Shown here in pieces: positions 1 to 6,253 of a DNA stretch of 24,643 nt. A program made the translations under genes and the position numbers. Origin of the DNA: CAXMST01 sp964196325 (GTDB lineage Bacteria; Actinomycetota; Thermoleophilia; Solirubrobacterales; 70-9); the NCBI GenBank assembly GCA_964196325.1, contig CAXMST010000109.1, positions 1-24,643 of the forward strand, in the 5' to 3' direction. The first letter of the stretch is position 1. Each line of letters starts with the position of its first letter. Under the pieces are notes generated by a model. The model was not told the origin of the DNA and ran no database searches. It worked only from the letters and a program-made list of their open reading frames with translations.

Positions 1-385
1 CGGGATCGTCGGCGATCGGCCACAGGTCGGGCGCGAGCTTGCGCTCGACCCTGATGTGCTCACCGATCGACGAGCGCAGGAAGCCGTCCAAGCCGGCGAT
101 CATCTCGTTCAGCCCGAACACGGTTACCTCGCCATCCTCGCGGCGAGCCAGGATCATCAGCTGGCGGACGAGGCCGACACCCCGCTCCGCGGCCCTGCGG
201 ATCTCCTCGACATCGGCGTGTGCGTGGGAGTCCGGCGGGACGCCGCCCGCCGCGAACCGGGCATAGTTGATGATCACCCCGAGGATGTTGTTGAAGTCGT
301 GTGCAATGCCTCCGGAGAGCTGGCCGATCACCTCCAGGGGGGAGGTGTCTGCCGGCGTCCTGTGCTGGTCCTGCTCGTCGCTCAC
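1..385 (-). CDS. Sensor histidine kinase, partial (3' end outside window)
   Basis: This is the N-terminal 128 residues of a histidine kinase, running off the left edge of the window. The start is a GTG 11 bp after the stop of the response regulator, with GAGG about 9 nt upstream. The H-box reads GQLSGGIAHDFNNILGVI, with the phospho-acceptor His at about residue 29. It is followed by the dimerisation helices and by a stretch (LNEMIAGLDGFLRSSIG) that normally leads to the HATPase domain. Only some 20 residues precede the H-box, so no PAS, GAF or membrane sensor domain lies upstream of it. The H-box style resembles kinases that often carry a C-terminal receiver domain. The adjacent NarL-type regulator is its likely partner. 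The signal sensed cannot be inferred. Confidence 0.85.
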   Translation of the reverse strand, partial: MSDEQDQHRTPADTSPLEVIGQLSGGIAHDFNNILGVIINYARFAAGGVPPDSHAHADVEEIRRAAERGVGLVRQLMILARREDGEVTVFGLNEMIAGLDGFLRSSIGEHIRVERKLAPDLWPIADDP

Positions 386-396
386 TCGAGCAGGCC

Positions 397-1122
397 TCAG
401 CGCATCGCCGTTGCGACTGCGGCGGCCCGATCGGAGACGCCAAGTTTTTCGTAGAGGTTCTGGAGGTGAGTCTTGACCGTCGCCTCCGGGAGGTGCAGCT
501 CTTCGGCTACTCGCTTCGCCGTGCCGCTTTCGGCCGTCAGCCTCAGGACCTCGACCTCACGTGCGGTCAGAGCAGGCCGGTCCTGAGCCTCACGCAGGCG
601 GATCTCGCTGGCGATCCCCGCCGAGAACTGAGGGGCGATCACCGTCTCACCGCGGGCGGCGGCGACGATTGAGTCGAACAGCTCCGCGTTGTCCGAGGTC
701 TTCGAGACGTAGCCGGCCGCCCCGGCCGCAAGCGCCCGATAGGCGGCCCCCGAGTCCTCGTGCCCGGTCAGCAGCACGACCTTGGTCCGGATCCGGTCCC
801 GCTGGATCGCAGCAAGGATCTTGAGCCCGTCCAGACCCGGCATCCTCACGTCGATGACTGCTACATCGGGCTCGGCGGCGCTGATCTGCTCGAGCGCGTC
901 GCGACCATCCTCACAGGCGGCGATCAGTTCCAACTCGGGCCGCTCTCGAACCGCTCGCTCGAGGCCCTGCCGATAGACAGGGTGATCGTCGGCGATCAGC
1001 ACGCTCAGACGACTGTTCCGCGTACTCACACCGGCGATTCTGGCAGGCGGCTGGGTCGCCATCTCTGGCATCGCGGCCGGGATCCTCCGATCGGAGGAGG
1101 AGACGTTCATCCTTGTGTCCAT
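397..1122 (-). CDS. NarL/FixJ-family response regulator
   Basis: This is a 241-residue two-component response regulator. The receiver domain (about 39-155) has the acidic pair D45/D46, the phospho-acceptor Asp in VIDVRMPG (D91), the switch Thr in LLTG (T119) and the conserved Lys (K141). A LuxR-type HTH (about 183-240) follows, with the ALTAREVEVLRL and ATVKTHLQNLYEKLGV signatures. It should be a DNA-binding transcription factor activated by the downstream kinase, which starts 11 bp after its stop. The first 38 residues precede the receiver and look unstructured. In-frame ATGs at codons 5, 18 and 21 are alternative starts, and none has a convincing Shine-Dalgarno, so the true N-terminus is uncertain. 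NarL-type regulators usually pair with HisKA_3 kinases, whereas this kinase has a classical H-box. Target genes are unknown. Confidence 0.93.
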   Translation of the reverse strand: MDTRMNVSSSDRRIPAAMPEMATQPPARIAGVSTRNSRLSVLIADDHPVYRQGLERAVRERPELELIAACEDGRDALEQISAAEPDVAVIDVRMPGLDGLKILAAIQRDRIRTKVVLLTGHEDSGAAYRALAAGAAGYVSKTSDNAELFDSIVAAARGETVIAPQFSAGIASEIRLREAQDRPALTAREVEVLRLTAESGTAKRVAEELHLPEATVKTHLQNLYEKLGVSDRAAAVATAMR

Positions 1123-1261
1123 CCGTTCTCACGATCAAGTGATCAGCCCTCGCCGCCGATCTCATCGGTGAACGGAATACTCCCCGACACGATCGTGAGC
1201 CCGGACTCCCCGTGCCCAACCTCAGACAGGCCTCACTTTCCCCTGCGGGGCTTGGAACGGC

Positions 1262-1293
1262 GGAGAAGGCGGCGCAAAAGCGGCGCCTTCTCC
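1262..1293 (-). terminator. Hairpin downstream of acyl-CoA dehydrogenase
   Basis: An inverted repeat GGAGAAGGCG / CGCCTTCTCC (10 bp) continues after one G-G mismatch into CGC-AAAA-GCG. It lies about 50 bp past the acyl-CoA dehydrogenase stop on the minus strand. There is no T-run on either side, so it is a strong stem rather than a canonical intrinsic terminator. The rest of 1123-1341 holds only this hairpin, the one at 1305-1338 and the presumed promoter of the response regulator. Confidence 0.5.
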
Positions 1294-1304
1294 CTTGCCT
1301 GGAA

Positions 1305-1338
1305 CCGGCTCGGGGGCTCGGGGGCGAGTCCGAGCCGG
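1305..1338 (-). terminator. Second hairpin, directly after the dehydrogenase stop
   Basis: CCGGCTCGG and CCGAGCCGG form a 9-bp perfect stem. Its 16-nt loop can itself pair as CTCG-GGGG-CGAG. It sits 3 bp after the acyl-CoA dehydrogenase stop and, together with the 1262-1293 hairpin, forms a tandem structured 3' end. No U-tract follows. A role in termination or mRNA 3' protection is inferred. Confidence 0.45.
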
Positions 1339-1341
1339 CGG

Positions 1342-2553
1342 CTAGACGCCGTAGCTGCGCCCGATCACGTCGAGCATGATCTCATCCGAGCCTGCGCCGA
1401 TCCGGTTCAGGCGCGTGTCACGGTAGAACCGCTCGACGTCGTACTCCTTCATATAGCCGTAGCCGCCGTGGATCTGGACGCACTCGTCGGCGACCTCGCA
1501 GGCGACGCGGGCGGAGTAGAGCTTCGCCATCGTGATCTCCCGGACCGGGTACTCGCCGTTGTTGAAGCGCCAGGCGGTCGAGTAGACCATCTGCTTGGCC
1601 GTTTCGATCTTCATCGCCATGTCAGCGAACTTGTGGCGAATTACCTGGAACTTGCCGATCGGTCGGCCGAACGCCTCGCGTTCCTTGGCGTACTCCAGCG
1701 TCTTCTCGAAGGCGCGCTCTGCGCCCGCGACCGAAGCGACCGCGCCAACCAGGCGCTCCCCCTGCAGCTCCCAGGAGATGTGGTAGAAGCCCTTGCCCTC
1801 CTGGCCAAGCAGGTTCTCGGCGGGTACCCGGACATCCTCGAAGGCGAGCTCGGCCGTGTCAGAGGAGTGCATGCCCATCTTCTCCAGCGTCCGTGAGACG
1901 CTGAAGCCGGGCACCGGATTGCCGGACTCGTCCTTGAGGTCGACGATGAACAGCGTGATTCCCTCGTGCCGGGCGCTCGGATCTGTCTTGGTGACGAGCA
2001 CGATGAAGTCCGCGCGGGCGCCGTTGGTGATGAACATCTTCGAGCCGTTGATCACGTACTCGTCGCCGTCGCGGATCGCGCTCGTGCGGATCCCGGCCAC
2101 ATCGGAGCCGGCTCCGGGCTCGGTGATCCCCAGCGACCCGATCTTCTTGCCCTCGATTCCGGGCTTCAGGTAGCGCTGCTTCTGATCGTCGGTGCCGAGC
2201 ATCTCGATCGGCGGCAGGACCATGTCGGTGTGGACCGCAAGGCCCATGTTGAGGCCGCCGGAGCCCGAGTAAGAGAGCGCCTCGGCCCGCACCAGCGAGT
2301 AGTAGTAGTCGCCGCCCTGTCCGCCGTACTCCTCGGGGAAGCAGAGGCCGACGAAGCCGAGCTCGGCCATCCGGTGCAGGGCCGAGTCGGGCCACAGCGT
2401 CTCCTCCCACTCGTGCGCGTGGGGGGCCAGCTCCTTCTTGACCCATGCCTCGATCGACTCGCGCAGGTCGTCGTGCTCGTCGTTGAAGATCAGGTGCTTG
2501 CGGCTGGCCTGGAAGTCGGGCTTGAGGACCTGATCGGCGGCGGCGGTGGGCAT
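1342..2553 (-). CDS. Acyl-CoA dehydrogenase, long-chain/isovaleryl-type active site
   Basis: This is a 403-residue FAD-dependent acyl-CoA dehydrogenase, which catalyses alpha,beta-dehydrogenation of acyl-CoA with electrons passing to ETF. An earlier in-frame start exists at 2622, but the ATG at 2553 is chosen because AGGAG sits 8-9 nt upstream and the protein then begins like family members. Visible signatures include the flavin/substrate motif GSLGITEPGAGSD (139-151), AKEREAFGRPIGKFQ (289-303) and the C-terminal HGGYGYMKEYDVERFYRD (362-379). At the position of the MCAD/SCAD catalytic Glu (xEGTxEI) this protein has GAGSDEI, that is Ala387. Its helix-G segment WELQGERL (261-268) matches the LCAD/isovaleryl class, where the Glu of ERL (E266) is the base. 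It is therefore probably active on long-chain or branched acyl-CoA. A palindromic operator lies 54 bp upstream, shared with the divergent P450 remnant. Confidence 0.93.
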   Translation of the reverse strand: MPTAAADQVLKPDFQASRKHLIFNDEHDDLRESIEAWVKKELAPHAHEWEETLWPDSALHRMAELGFVGLCFPEEYGGQGGDYYYSLVRAEALSYSGSGGLNMGLAVHTDMVLPPIEMLGTDDQKQRYLKPGIEGKKIGSLGITEPGAGSDVAGIRTSAIRDGDEYVINGSKMFITNGARADFIVLVTKTDPSARHEGITLFIVDLKDESGNPVPGFSVSRTLEKMGMHSSDTAELAFEDVRVPAENLLGQEGKGFYHISWELQGERLVGAVASVAGAERAFEKTLEYAKEREAFGRPIGKFQVIRHKFADMAMKIETAKQMVYSTAWRFNNGEYPVREITMAKLYSARVACEVADECVQIHGGYGYMKEYDVERFYRDTRLNRIGAGSDEIMLDVIGRSYGV

Positions 2554-2606
2554 CTGCGCTCTCCTCTCGGTGCTGGGCGGCGCGGTTTGGTCTGAGACCG
2601 CTCGAG

Positions 2607-2631
2607 AAGTGGACAGTAGCACTTCCTACTT
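2607..2631. promoter_or_regulatory. Operator-like palindrome, copy A (acyl-CoA dehydrogenase / P450 divergent region)
   Basis: This is an imperfect inverted repeat with outer arms AAGTGGA and TCCTACTT. Extended by one base at the left, it matches the element at 3789-3813 at 21 of 26 positions (shared blocks GAAGT, GACAG, CACTT, CTACTT). It lies between the divergent starts of the acyl-CoA dehydrogenase (54 bp away) and the P450 fragment. The shared sequence outside coding DNA implies one transcription factor. The MerR regulator encoded in the neighbouring operon and the TetR at 7092 are candidates. The rest of 2554-2795 shows no further gene. Confidence 0.65.
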
Positions 2632-2795
2632 CACACTCGATCCTGCCTCGGAGCACCGCAGCGCCTCTGGTCGCATGAGGGCGATTCTGCAAGCGCTCGC
2701 GCAGCGCGATCGGCACCATTGCCGGTGGGTGTCGCTTCGACTACCCTGAATGTCCGCTGTATCCGTCCCCGAGTCTGAGCAAGGGGAGCAGCCGA

Positions 2796-3017
2796 ATGGG
2801 TAAGACAGAAGCATCGCCGGCCGAGATCCGGGTGCTCGACGACCAAGTCGAGCCGCACGTCCCGCCTGGCTCCCGACTGCCGGGGGCAGCTCAGTCCCTG
2901 CAGTGGTTCCGGGACCCGGTGCGGTTCATGCTCCGTAACCAACGGCGCCACGGGCCGAACTTCTCGGTCAAGCTGGGACCGCTCAGTCGATGCAGCTTCG
3001 TTGCCGAACCTGAGCTA
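2796..3017 (+). pseudogene. Cytochrome P450, 5' remnant only
   Basis: A good ribosome site (GGGGAG, about 9 nt from the ATG) opens an 88-codon frame. Its first 74 residues resemble a P450 N-terminus: a proline-rich PPGSRLPG segment (23-30), QWFRDPVRFMLRNQRRHGP (36-54), then FSVKLGPLS and FVAEPEL (68-74). After EPEL the similarity stops, and the frame reads into antisense MMPL sequence to a stop at 3062. A P450 is about 400-450 residues, so the I-helix, ExxR and heme-Cys regions are all missing. The break coincides with the end of the MMPL remnant on the other strand. Translation may still start, but the product cannot be a functional P450. Family assignment rests on a short segment and is moderately sure. 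Confidence 0.7.
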
Positions 3018-3032
3018 GAGGTCGACGTCGAC
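3014..3032. other. Junction between two convergent gene remnants
   Basis: P450 coding similarity (plus strand) ends at about 3017 and MMPL coding similarity (minus strand) begins at 3018, with nothing between them. A perfect 12-bp palindrome, GTCGACGTCGAC (3021-3032), lies 3 bp from the break. The simplest reading is one deletion that removed the 3' parts of two convergent genes. An assembly join cannot be excluded. Confidence 0.6.
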
Positions 3033-3685
3033 TGCTCCGCTGATCAAGCTCAGCAGCGCTAGCGTCACTCCGATCGAAAAACCCGCGAGCAACAGAGGTA
3101 GGGCGGCCGCGAGCGGCGAGCGGAAGAGTCCGAGCAGCAGCAGGAGCAGCAGGGCCGCCGCGAACAGCTCGATCCGGCGCGTGTCCTCCTCGGTCTGCAC
3201 GCTGATCTGATGCGCTGCCACAGAGATGCCCCCGCGCGCACCTTCGGGTCATCGGAGAAGGCCTCGTCGACGGCGTCGCCGACCTCGGGCCGCTCCGCGC
3301 CTGCCGCGATCCGGCCGATGACGAGGGCCGCAAGCCGATCGGTCGAGACCGGCTCGTCGTCGTCTGCCGGCGTCTCGACAGCAGCGATCCCGTCGACGGT
3401 CGCTAGTCGCTCTGCGACCGCCTGCACCTCCGCGCTCCCCACCGCGCTCGCTGCGCCCGCGGCCGGCTCCACCAGCAAGACGACCTCCGGCTCCCAACCG
3501 CGTCCACTCGACTCCTCGAAAGCCGCATAGGCCCGCTCGACCTCGGAGTCTGGGTCGGCGATGTCGAAGGGCTCTACCCGGTCGAAGACGGTGAACGCCA
3601 GCGGCGCCGCTAGAACCATGACGGCGACGGCAACCATCACGACGGAGCGCGCTCTCAGATAGGTGAGGTCGGCCAGCCTCCTCAC
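3018..3685 (-). pseudogene. MMPL/RND-family transporter, 5' remnant with frameshift
   Basis: From a GTG at 3685 (GGGAGAG about 8 nt upstream) the frame encodes a typical MMPL N-terminus: MRRLADLTYL, a transmembrane segment (about 13-32) and the extracytoplasmic porter domain to VRAG. The frame is then lost at a run of five C on the plus strand (3229-3233). Adding one base restores GGISVAAHQISVQTEEDTRRIE followed by two hydrophobic helices (AALLLLLLLGLF; LPLLLAGFSIGVTLALLSLI), as expected for MMPL transmembrane segments 2 and 3. Similarity ends at VDVDL (3018), next to a stop codon. MMPL proteins are about 700-1000 residues, so most of the gene is gone. Such transporters export lipids or drugs. 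This copy cannot be functional regardless of whether the frameshift is a sequencing error. Confidence 0.8.
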
Positions 3686-3788
3686 CGCAAGGCTCTCCCG
3701 ACCCCCGACAGCATTCCCCGAGACTATTGCGCCTTCGAGCGCGCGGGCGTCCGCTCGCTGCGGAGCCGGTCGTCCCCGGTTCTCGCTG

Positions 3789-3813
3789 AAGTAGACAGCG
3801 TCACTTTCTACTT
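3789..3813. promoter_or_regulatory. Operator-like palindrome, copy B (MMPL / crotonase divergent region)
   Basis: This near-perfect palindrome has the form AAGTAGA-N11-TCTACTT and is symmetric at about 21 of 25 positions. It lies 104 bp upstream of the MMPL remnant start and 24 bp upstream of the crotonase GTG. It ends 10 bp before the TAGCCT -10 box, so it covers the probable -35 region. Occupancy would therefore repress or restructure the promoter. It is the same element as copy A at 2607-2631. Confidence 0.7.
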
Positions 3814-3823
3814 ACTGCAGTGG

Positions 3824-3829
3824 TAGCCT
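3824..3829 (+). promoter_or_regulatory. -10 box TAGCCT, leaderless-type promoter of the crotonase operon
   Basis: TAGCCT fits TANNNT and ends 7 nt before the GTG at 3837. No Shine-Dalgarno is present. This spacing is the known actinobacterial pattern for transcripts that begin at the start codon. Five other genes in the window show a related arrangement. Confidence 0.55.
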
Positions 3830-3836
3830 CAGCCGA

Positions 3837-4619
3837 GTGAGCTATGGGCAGCTGATTTATGAGGTCTCCGAGGGCGTCGCGACGCTCACCCTGAACCGGC
3901 CCGAGCAGCGCAACGCGCTCTCATCACAGCTGCTCGAGGAATTGGTGGACGGCATGCGGAGCGCCCGCGACGACGAGGACGTCAAGGTGGTGGTACTCAC
4001 CGGTGCCGGCGAGAAAGTCTTCTGTGCCGGTGCCGATCTCGGCGGTTTCGCCGCCGATCTTCCCCTGATCGAGAAGCACCGTGCCAACGATCTCTTCCTG
4101 GAGTATTTCCGGCTGATGCCGCGGCTCGGCAAGCCGTCGCTGTGCGCCGCCAACGGTCATGTGCTCGCCGGGGGCCTGGGCCTTGCGCTCTGCTGTGATC
4201 TGCTGATCGCGCGGGAGGGGATCACCTTCGGTACGCCCGAGATCAACGTGGGCGCGTTCCCCTACATGATCATGGCGATCATCTACCGCAACGTGCCCCG
4301 TAAGCGGGTCAACGAGATGCTGCTGTTGGGCGAGCGGATCTCGGCCTCCGACGCCGTCGACTACGGCCTCGCAAACAAGGTTGTGGCGGCGGATGAGTTC
4401 GAGGGGGCCGTCGCGGACTGGGCGGGGAAGCTTGCCTCGAAGTCGCCGCTTTTGATGAAGCTCGGCCACGACGCGATGTACCGCCAGCAGGACATGGCCC
4501 TGGACGACGCGCTGGAGTTCCTGCGCGGCCAGCTCTCGCTCACGCTCTCCACGGAGGACCTCGTCGAGGGGGTGTCGGCCTTCTTCGAGAAGCGGGAGCC
4601 GCAGTGGCAAGGACGCTGA
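3837..4619 (+). CDS. Enoyl-CoA hydratase/isomerase (crotonase) family protein
   Basis: This 260-residue crotonase-fold protein starts at GTG. Family signatures are NRPEQRNALSSQLLEEL (20-36), the first oxyanion-hole segment FCAGADL (62-68), the second in NGHVLAGGLGLALCCD (106-121), and FGTPEINVGAFP (131-142). Of the two catalytic glutamates of classical hydratase (rat E144 and E164), the second is present as E135. The first is replaced by Gly115 (GGLGLA instead of GGxELA). The enzyme may therefore be an isomerase, a hydratase with a different substrate or another crotonase chemistry, so the exact reaction is not assigned. It is the first gene of an operon with an OsmC-like protein (16-bp overlap), a MerR regulator and a membrane protein. 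It probably works with the acyl-CoA dehydrogenase controlled by the same operator. Confidence 0.92.
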   Translation: MSYGQLIYEVSEGVATLTLNRPEQRNALSSQLLEELVDGMRSARDDEDVKVVVLTGAGEKVFCAGADLGGFAADLPLIEKHRANDLFLEYFRLMPRLGKPSLCAANGHVLAGGLGLALCCDLLIAREGITFGTPEINVGAFPYMIMAIIYRNVPRKRVNEMLLLGERISASDAVDYGLANKVVAADEFEGAVADWAGKLASKSPLLMKLGHDAMYRQQDMALDDALEFLRGQLSLTLSTEDLVEGVSAFFEKREPQWQGR

Positions 4620-5032
4620 CAAGCCATCACGCCCGGCTGGTCTGGGAAGGGGGCAAGCAGGATCTGCGCGCCCATCGGATCGAACTGGGTGAGCAGCGGA
4701 TCGCGGCTTCCTGCTCTCCCGAGTGGGGTGGGGATGCCGAAAAGGCCGATCCCGAGGAGGTGTTCGTCGCCGCGATCAGCTCCTGCCACATGCTCTGGTT
4801 TGTGGCCGCGGCTCGTGAGCGTCACCTGCGCGTGCTCTCCTACGAGGATGCGGCCGTCGGCACCCTGGACGGTGTGCGGATCACCCTGGTCACGCTGCAC
4901 CCCGAGGTCAGCCTTGTGCCCGACCCGGACCCAGGGGTGGTCAGCGAGCTCCACCGTGAGGCCCATCGTCGTTGCTTTCTGGCCAACTCGGTGAACTTTC
5001 CGGTCGAGGTCGCACCCGAGGCACTCGGATGA
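4604..5032 (+). CDS. OsmC/Ohr-family peroxiredoxin-like protein
   Basis: This is a 142-residue OsmC-fold protein. The two family cysteines are visible in ISSCHMLWF (C61) and HRRCFLANSVNFPV (C124). In this family they reduce organic or lipid hydroperoxides by a Cys-based mechanism. The GTG start lies inside the crotonase gene (16-bp overlap), and its stop overlaps the next start as ATGA, so the three genes are translationally coupled. An OsmC protein in an acyl-CoA operon suggests detoxification of fatty-acyl hydroperoxides or a CoA/thiol-related role, which is inference from context. The first residues (about 1-15) include KARLVWEGG-like lead-in typical of OsmC (here HHARLVWEGG), supporting the chosen start. 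Confidence 0.87.
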   Translation: MARTLTSHHARLVWEGGKQDLRAHRIELGEQRIAASCSPEWGGDAEKADPEEVFVAAISSCHMLWFVAAARERHLRVLSYEDAAVGTLDGVRITLVTLHPEVSLVPDPDPGVVSELHREAHRRCFLANSVNFPVEVAPEALG

Positions 5033-5754
5033 GCGGGGAGCCTCGGCGATTGAAGATCAGCGAGCTGGCGGACGAGGCCGGCGTGCCGGTCGCGACGGTG
5101 CGCCACTACCTACGCGAGGGCCTGCTGCCTGACGGCCAGAAGACCTCACGCAATATGGCTTACTACCCGCCCGAACTGGTCGAGCGGATCCGGCTGATCA
5201 AGCAGCTCCAGGAGGAGCGCTACATGCCGCTGCGGGTAATCGGGGAGCTGCTGCGGCGAAACGGTGGCGATGCGGGGCGGCTGAGGGCCTCGGTCGAGGC
5301 CGAGGAGCGCGTATTCGAGCTGCTGTTGGGAGATGAGCGGGACCGGACCGGCGAGCGAGAGCTCTCGGAGCGCTTCGGGGTCCCGCTCGAGGTCGTGCGG
5401 CGACTCGCAGGGGTCGGGGTGATCGGGCCTGACGACGACGGCTACTCACCTTCCGACGCGAGGATCATCGAGGCCATCGCTGGCTTCCGTGAGAGCGGCT
5501 ACGACGAGACGATCGGGTTCACCGTCCACGATGCGGCCCGATTCGTCGAGCCGCTCGAGCAGCTGGCCGAACGCGAGGTCTCGATGCTGACCGAGAAGCT
5601 CGTCGGCGGCCTCGAGGGGGAGCGGGCAATCGAGCTCTATGAGGCCGGGGTCGAGCCATTGCGAGCCCTGATCGCGGCGATGCACACGAAGCTGCTGGCG
5701 CGGGAGGTCGAGCGCCGCAAGCCTCCGAAGGAGGCCCGATCTCAGTCGAGCTGA
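5029..5754 (+). CDS. MerR-family transcriptional regulator
   Basis: This is a 241-residue regulator. The N-terminal winged HTH (about 8-75) reads LKISELADEAGVPVATVRHYLREGLLP, followed by the wing (ARN-MAYYPPELVERI) and the dimerisation helix RYMPLRVIGELLRR. The C-terminal 150 residues (coiled/helical, rich in Glu and Arg) are the effector or dimer part and have no recognised ligand motif. The ATG overlaps the OsmC stop (ATGA), and an upstream in-frame start at 4972 is rejected because it would lie within OsmC. As the only regulator in this operon it is the best candidate to bind the repeated palindromes at 2607 and 3789. MerR-family members control acyl-CoA catabolism in other bacteria (for example LiuR), but no direct orthology is claimed. 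Confidence 0.92.
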   Translation: MSGEPRRLKISELADEAGVPVATVRHYLREGLLPDGQKTSRNMAYYPPELVERIRLIKQLQEERYMPLRVIGELLRRNGGDAGRLRASVEAEERVFELLLGDERDRTGERELSERFGVPLEVVRRLAGVGVIGPDDDGYSPSDARIIEAIAGFRESGYDETIGFTVHDAARFVEPLEQLAEREVSMLTEKLVGGLEGERAIELYEAGVEPLRALIAAMHTKLLAREVERRKPPKEARSQSS

Positions 5755-5762
5755 GAGCGAGG

Positions 5763-6152
5763 GTGCTGAGCTACGGCGCCATGGCCGGGCTCGCCTTGAC
5801 CCTTGCGGGGCTGCTCGGGGTGCTGCTCGGCGACGGGCCCTATCTGCGCTTCTCGGCGCTGAGCCCGTGGCTCGTTACCTACGCGGTCGGACTGCTGCTC
5901 CTGCTCGTGGTGCTGCCGTTCGCGCTGCATCGACGCCTTGCCCGCCGCGGGACCGACCGCGACCGTCGTTGGGAGCTGGCGGTGGTGAGCTGGGGCGGCC
6001 TGGCCCTGGGCGCGCTGGTCAGCTTCGGCATCGTCGCCGTCCTGCGGAGCTTCGATACCGGCGACGCCTTGGGCGCTCTGGCGATCGTCGGCCTGCTCCT
6101 CTGCGGCCTGGTCGTGGGCTCGATCCTGCTCTTGATGATGACCACGGGATAG
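5763..6152 (+). CDS. Small four-helix membrane protein, unknown function
   Basis: This 129-residue hydrophobic protein starts at a GTG 8 bp after the merR stop, so it probably belongs to the same transcript. Four membrane segments are evident: about 5-24, 36-56 (WLVTYAVGLLLLLVVLPFAL), 72-95 and 103-126. A basic cytoplasmic loop, HRRLARRGTDRDRR, lies between segments 2 and 3. I recognise no family motif and assign no function. Confidence 0.75.
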   Translation: MLSYGAMAGLALTLAGLLGVLLGDGPYLRFSALSPWLVTYAVGLLLLLVVLPFALHRRLARRGTDRDRRWELAVVSWGGLALGALVSFGIVAVLRSFDTGDALGALAIVGLLLCGLVVGSILLLMMTTG

Positions 6153-6199
6153 CCGCAGACGCCCTCCACGAACTTGGCTGCGAGCCGTATCTAGGCTAG

Positions 6200-6222
6200 A
6201 TTGACTGGTCAATCAACCAGTC
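6200..6222. promoter_or_regulatory. Palindromic operator upstream of the amidohydrolase-TetR operon
   Basis: GACTGGT (6203-6209) and ACCAGTC (6216-6222) form a perfect 7-bp inverted repeat with a 6-bp spacer. It overlaps a second palindrome, ATTGAC-TG-GTCAAT (6200-6213). It lies 31 bp before the ATG at 6254. Arms and spacing suit a TetR dimer. Because tetR is the second gene of the operon, autoregulation is the natural inference. It does not resemble the 2607/3789 element. Confidence 0.6.
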
Positions 6223-6253
6223 GGAAGCAGTAGCGGAGGGTGGTAGTCAGGAC

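Noticed and set aside
1966..2595. Plus-strand open frame of 209 codons opposite the acyl-CoA dehydrogenase
   Set aside because: It is an antisense shadow with no family signature, and the minus-strand frame has clear dehydrogenase motifs.
3014..3032. Mobile-element insertion at the P450/MMPL junction
   Set aside because: There is no transposase, terminal repeat or target duplication. A simple deletion explains the join.
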